Shown here piece by piece: positions 60,969-64,000 of a stretch of 64,000 nucleotides of DNA. This DNA comes from an uncultured Oxalobacteraceae bacterium (GTDB lineage: Bacteria > Pseudomonadota > Gammaproteobacteria > Burkholderiales > Burkholderiaceae). The stretch lies in the NCBI GenBank assembly GCA_946479255.1, contig CAMLFK010000001.1, forward strand, positions 20,145 to 84,144, read 5' to 3'. The translations under genes were made by a program, and so were the position numbers. The notes beneath the pieces are model-generated. The model was not told the origin of the DNA, did no database searches, and saw nothing but the letters and a program-made list of their open reading frames with translations. Positions within the stretch are counted from its first letter, which is position 1; each line of letters opens with the position of its first letter.

Positions 60969-63797
60969 TTACGCCGCGGCCTTCGGCGGCGTAATCCGCC
61001 GCTGCAGCACGAAAATCGGCTGGGCCCAGGCCGTGTCCTTCTTCTTTTTGCTGGTGATGAGAGTCAGCTCCGACGGATCATAAACGTCGGTGTTATGCGT
61101 CAGCGGCGTGGTCATCAGGTACTGCGCCTCGGTATTCTTGAGGAACTCGCCGACCAGCTGAATATTACGGATATCCAGGTGGGCGAACGGTTCGTCGATG
61201 AACACAAAGCCGCCCGAGCCATCTTCGGACTTGAGCAGGCCAATCAGCAGCACCAGCGACTTCATCACCTGCTGGCCGCCGGACGCTTCGCCGTCGTTCA
61301 TCCCGATCTGATCCTTGCCGTCGAACTTGAAGCGCACGTGCAGGCCCGCCTGCGACAGCTGCACGTCGTCGTTCTCCAGCCGCACCGGATCGGCATGCAC
61401 TTCGATGCCCGCCAGTTCCCCCAGCTCCTTGATGTTCTTGCTGTAGGTCTTGATGGTGTAGCGCAGCCGCTCGATGTAGGCGCCGCGCGCGTTGGCGGTC
61501 GCTTCGATCGCGCGATTGTTCTGGTAGCGGCGCTCGTCAGTCTCGCTCTGGCGGCCTTGCAGCTGCTCGTTCAGGCGGTGGTACTGATCGATCACGGTGG
61601 CGTCCAGTTCCCAGTCGTCGCGCGCCAGGCTGTGTTCGAGCGAGGACACGCGCAGGTCGACCTGGTGCGAGTTCTGGTGCTCGGCCACCAGCGCGGCACG
61701 GCGCGCGGGCCGGCGCCAGCCATGCGGCAGATGGCGCCACGAACGGCGCAGGTCCACCAGGTTCTTGGCGTGTTCGGCGCGCTGTTCGATCTGGCGCTTG
61801 TGTCCCATGCGCAGGCCGGCTTCGGCTTCGGCCAGCGCCATGCGGGCGTTCTGCCAGACCGTATCGGCGCGCGTGCGGGTGACGGTGGCGGTCTTGATCA
61901 GGGCCTGCAGTTCGCCCAGGCGCGATCCTACTTCCAGGCGCTCGGCCTTCAACGGTGCGATGTTGCGCAGCGCTTCTTCGAACTCGGCCTGGCGTGCCGC
62001 CAGTTCCTTGGCCGCGTCCACGCCGGCGATGCGTGCCTTGAGGGCACCGACTTCGCCGGCCAGTTTGCTGATGGTGATGGTCAGCGCGTCTTCCTGTGCT
62101 TCCAGCGCCGGCAGCGCCTTCTGCAACGCTTCCATACGGCCAGTACGGCCGGCCTGGCCGAAGCGGTAACGCGAAGCTTCCACGAACAGCGAGCGTCCGC
62201 CGCGCCGTTCGCGGTGGTAGGCATCCGGGGTAATCCACTCGGAATCCTTGCCCAGCTTGAAGCCGGCTTCCACCGAGTCGACCCGGTCGATGCGGGCCAG
62301 CTGGTCGATCAGCCATGCCGGCGCCGCGGCCGAGAAGCGCACCACCGACAGCAGGCTGCCGTCCTTCGGCTGGGGCGCGTCTTCGCACTCCGGCACGATG
62401 AAGTGGCGATAGCGTTCCTGCTCGGCCAGGCGGTAGGCGGCCGGCGCATCCTTGGCACGCTCCAGCAGCACCACGGATGCATAACCACCGAGCACGCCTT
62501 CGACCGCGCCTTGCCACTTGGCGTCGGTAACTTCGACGATATCGGACAGCATGGCGTGCGGGATGCCGGCGTCGCGCAGCGCGCGGCGCATGCCGCGTAC
62601 CGCTTCCGGCTCCGGCATGGCGCTCTTGCCCTGCAGCGCGGAGATGGTCGACAGGTCGCCGGCGATGCGCGCTGCCAGCGTGTCGCGGGCATTGCGCTGG
62701 CGCGCCAGTTCGGCTTCTTTCTCGTCCAGCTGGGCCGCCACTTCGGCGATGTCCGAGCCGGCATCGGCGGCCAGCTTTTGCAGGCGCTCCTTCTGTTCGA
62801 GCAGGCTGTCGAGCGGCTTGAGTTTGCCGTTGATCTGCGACAGGCGGCTGGCCAGCACGGTCGCTTCTTGTTCCAGCAGGGTTTCCTGCTGCTGCGCGTC
62901 GGACAGCGCGCGCGCCTGCGAGGCGACCGCGTTGCGCTTGTCCGCCAGCTGGCTGTCGGCCTGGGCCATTGGTTTGCGGGCGTCGCGCAGCTGGCGGCTG
63001 ACGCTTGCCGCCTTTTCGCGTGCCTCGTGGTACTCAAGGCTCGGCAGCACTTCTTCGATCAGGTTGCGGCGTTCCTTGTGCAGGTCTTCCCACTGATGGT
63101 AGTTGGCCACGCGCAGGCGCAGGCCTTCCAAGTTGGTGCGCGAGGCTTCCAGCTCGGTTTCGAAGCGCTTTAACTCGGTCTCGGTGTCGCGCTGGTGGCG
63201 CTTGGCTTCGTCGTAGGCGTCCAGCACTTCCTTGTCGCCGAAGACCTGGAACACCAGGTCGAGCAGCTGGCGCGGCGCGTATTCGCACAGCTTGTCGGTT
63301 TCGCCCTGCTCCAGCGCCAGCACTTTGGCCATGGCCGGCGACAAGCCGGCGTTGGCCAAACGCTTGCGGTAGTTCTCCACGCCCAGCCAGTCGGTCGCGT
63401 CGGTCACGTCTTCGATCTGGATGTTCCCGGGGCGCATAAGGTACTGGCGCTTCCAGTCGCCGCCGTTCTTCTGGATCTGGCAGAACAGCGTGACTTCGTC
63501 GTCGCCGAAGAAGCCGGAACTGCGGAACGGGCGATTGGACAGCTGGCGCCCGACCGCCTTGTTGTCGACCACGGCGCGGATCCAGGCGGTCTGCTGGCCG
63601 GAGTGGCGCGCGTAGTGCTTGTAGGTCCGGCCCATCGAGCAGTCCAGGCCGAACAGGGTGCGCAGCGCGTCCAGCAAGGTGGTCTTGCCGGAGCCGTTCT
63701 GGCCGGCGATCGTGATGATTTTGGCGTCCAGCGGGATATTCTTGATGCGCTGCCAGTAGTCCCAATGGACCAGTTCAAGCGATTTAATGTGGAACAT
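60969..63797 (-). CDS. SMC-like ATPase
   Basis: 942 residues. Walker A is GQNGSGKT (32-39), preceded by KIITIA; the ABC-type signature is EASGGQQVM (about 836); Walker B is GGFVFIDEPFAHLD (about 862). Between them lie two long coiled coils (about 205-395 and 580-770) around a hinge-like globular part (about 400-540; AMLSDIVEVTDAKWQGAVEGVLGGYASVVLLE, RHFIVPECEDAPQ). It is shorter than SMC (about 1150) and MukB (about 1480) and is clearly neither. Condensin-like relatives include MksB and the JetC subunit of Wadjet. It lies 9 bp downstream of a partner gene that runs off the window, so it is part of an operon whose other members are needed to name it. Confidence 0.85.
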   Translation of the reverse strand: MFHIKSLELVHWDYWQRIKNIPLDAKIITIAGQNGSGKTTLLDALRTLFGLDCSMGRTYKHYARHSGQQTAWIRAVVDNKAVGRQLSNRPFRSSGFFGDDEVTLFCQIQKNGGDWKRQYLMRPGNIQIEDVTDATDWLGVENYRKRLANAGLSPAMAKVLALEQGETDKLCEYAPRQLLDLVFQVFGDKEVLDAYDEAKRHQRDTETELKRFETELEASRTNLEGLRLRVANYHQWEDLHKERRNLIEEVLPSLEYHEAREKAASVSRQLRDARKPMAQADSQLADKRNAVASQARALSDAQQQETLLEQEATVLASRLSQINGKLKPLDSLLEQKERLQKLAADAGSDIAEVAAQLDEKEAELARQRNARDTLAARIAGDLSTISALQGKSAMPEPEAVRGMRRALRDAGIPHAMLSDIVEVTDAKWQGAVEGVLGGYASVVLLERAKDAPAAYRLAEQERYRHFIVPECEDAPQPKDGSLLSVVRFSAAAPAWLIDQLARIDRVDSVEAGFKLGKDSEWITPDAYHRERRGGRSLFVEASRYRFGQAGRTGRMEALQKALPALEAQEDALTITISKLAGEVGALKARIAGVDAAKELAARQAEFEEALRNIAPLKAERLEVGSRLGELQALIKTATVTRTRADTVWQNARMALAEAEAGLRMGHKRQIEQRAEHAKNLVDLRRSWRHLPHGWRRPARRAALVAEHQNSHQVDLRVSSLEHSLARDDWELDATVIDQYHRLNEQLQGRQSETDERRYQNNRAIEATANARGAYIERLRYTIKTYSKNIKELGELAGIEVHADPVRLENDDVQLSQAGLHVRFKFDGKDQIGMNDGEASGGQQVMKSLVLLIGLLKSEDGSGGFVFIDEPFAHLDIRNIQLVGEFLKNTEAQYLMTTPLTHNTDVYDPSELTLITSKKKKDTAWAQPIFVLQRRITPPKAAA

Positions 63798-63806
63798 GGG
63801 CGAGCC

Positions 63807-64000
63807 TTAAATCTGGGGTTCGGCGCTGTCGTCGGCGGGAGCCGAATCGATAGCTGCTACTTCGACGGCGGGCGCTTCGGCAACGGCGGGCTTGGGCACG
63901 GCCACGGTGATCGGCGTGCGCTTGAACACATCGGCCAGGGCGCCATTGATGATGCGCTCCTTGAGCACGTCGGTGTCCATCAGCAGGTCGAGCAGCGGAC
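63807..64000 (-). CDS. C-terminus of the gene upstream of the SMC-like ATPase (partial)
   Basis: The last 63 codons are visible, ending at 63807. The frame reads PLLDLLMDTDVLKERIINGALADVFKR, followed by an Ala/Pro-rich acidic tail (VAVPKPAVAEAPAVEVAA, DSAPADDSAEPQI). The gap to the SMC-like gene is 9 bp, so the two are co-transcribed. By position it could be the kleisin or adaptor subunit of an SMC complex, but the visible part is too short to say. Confidence 0.7.
   Translation of the reverse strand, partial: PLLDLLMDTDVLKERIINGALADVFKRTPITVAVPKPAVAEAPAVEVAAIDSAPADDSAEPQI

Noticed and set aside
60699..63173. 824-residue plus-strand frame opposite the SMC-like gene
   Set aside because: Antisense shadow; no ribosome site and no domain pattern, whereas the minus strand has all SMC motifs.

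Overview
The window looks like a 64 kb piece of chromosome from a high-GC betaproteobacterium of the Oxalobacteraceae, of the Massilia/Duganella/Janthinobacterium type. This is inferred from the gene mix (TonB-dependent receptor, PEP-CTERM protein of the QFxxD type, many GGDEF/EAL signalling genes, plant-polysaccharide enzymes) and from GGGACAGACCC-type repeats that I associate with that family. No tRNA, rRNA, CRISPR array, integrase or intact insertion sequence was seen.

Left part (1-12.3 kb): a partial porin, then a leftward, translationally coupled sugar operon (GH2 glycosidase, solute-binding protein, two ABC permeases, no ATPase). Next comes a two-gene unit, a metzincin-type metalloprotease and a small protein, that share one roughly 90-residue domain. 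Two small secreted or hypothetical proteins, a REP-like hairpin and a TonB-dependent receptor follow.

Centre-left (12.5-24.9 kb): an ammonium transporter with a readable sigma-54 promoter and NtrC-like sites, then a pectin-utilisation locus. The locus holds a FadR/GntR-type regulator, a CE12-type rhamnogalacturonan acetylesterase, a 1097-residue pectate lyase/pectin methylesterase fusion, a cupin, a wrecked esterase-GH43 chimera, a GH105 unsaturated rhamnogalacturonyl hydrolase and a DUF4861 protein. Two promoters share one layout: a TTGCRR -35 box, 17 bp, a TAGAAT -10 box, and a TTGGYCWGACCA palindrome between them. A third copy of the palindrome forms a hairpin after the DUF4861 gene. The enzymes would de-esterify, cleave and finish pectin and rhamnogalacturonan, probably under the local regulator. 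A patch that looks AT-richer by eye follows, with a frameshifted exported protein and an acidic orphan protein.

Centre (25-34 kb): a penicillin-binding-protein-like serine hydrolase, a folE-BLUF pair, GST and PPOX genes divergent from a LysR regulator, and soxR. A SoxR box sits in a 19-bp-spaced promoter that drives a SnoaL-like gene. A chemoreceptor follows.

Right part (34-64 kb): a subtilase with its PEP-CTERM partner, a Tat-exported M15-type peptidase, a MEDS-GGDEF-EAL protein, a PQQ-type sugar dehydrogenase lipoprotein, a large membrane diguanylate cyclase, a metallophosphoesterase, queC, tamA-tamB, an S9 peptidase, and an SMC-like ATPase with the end of a partner gene at the right edge.
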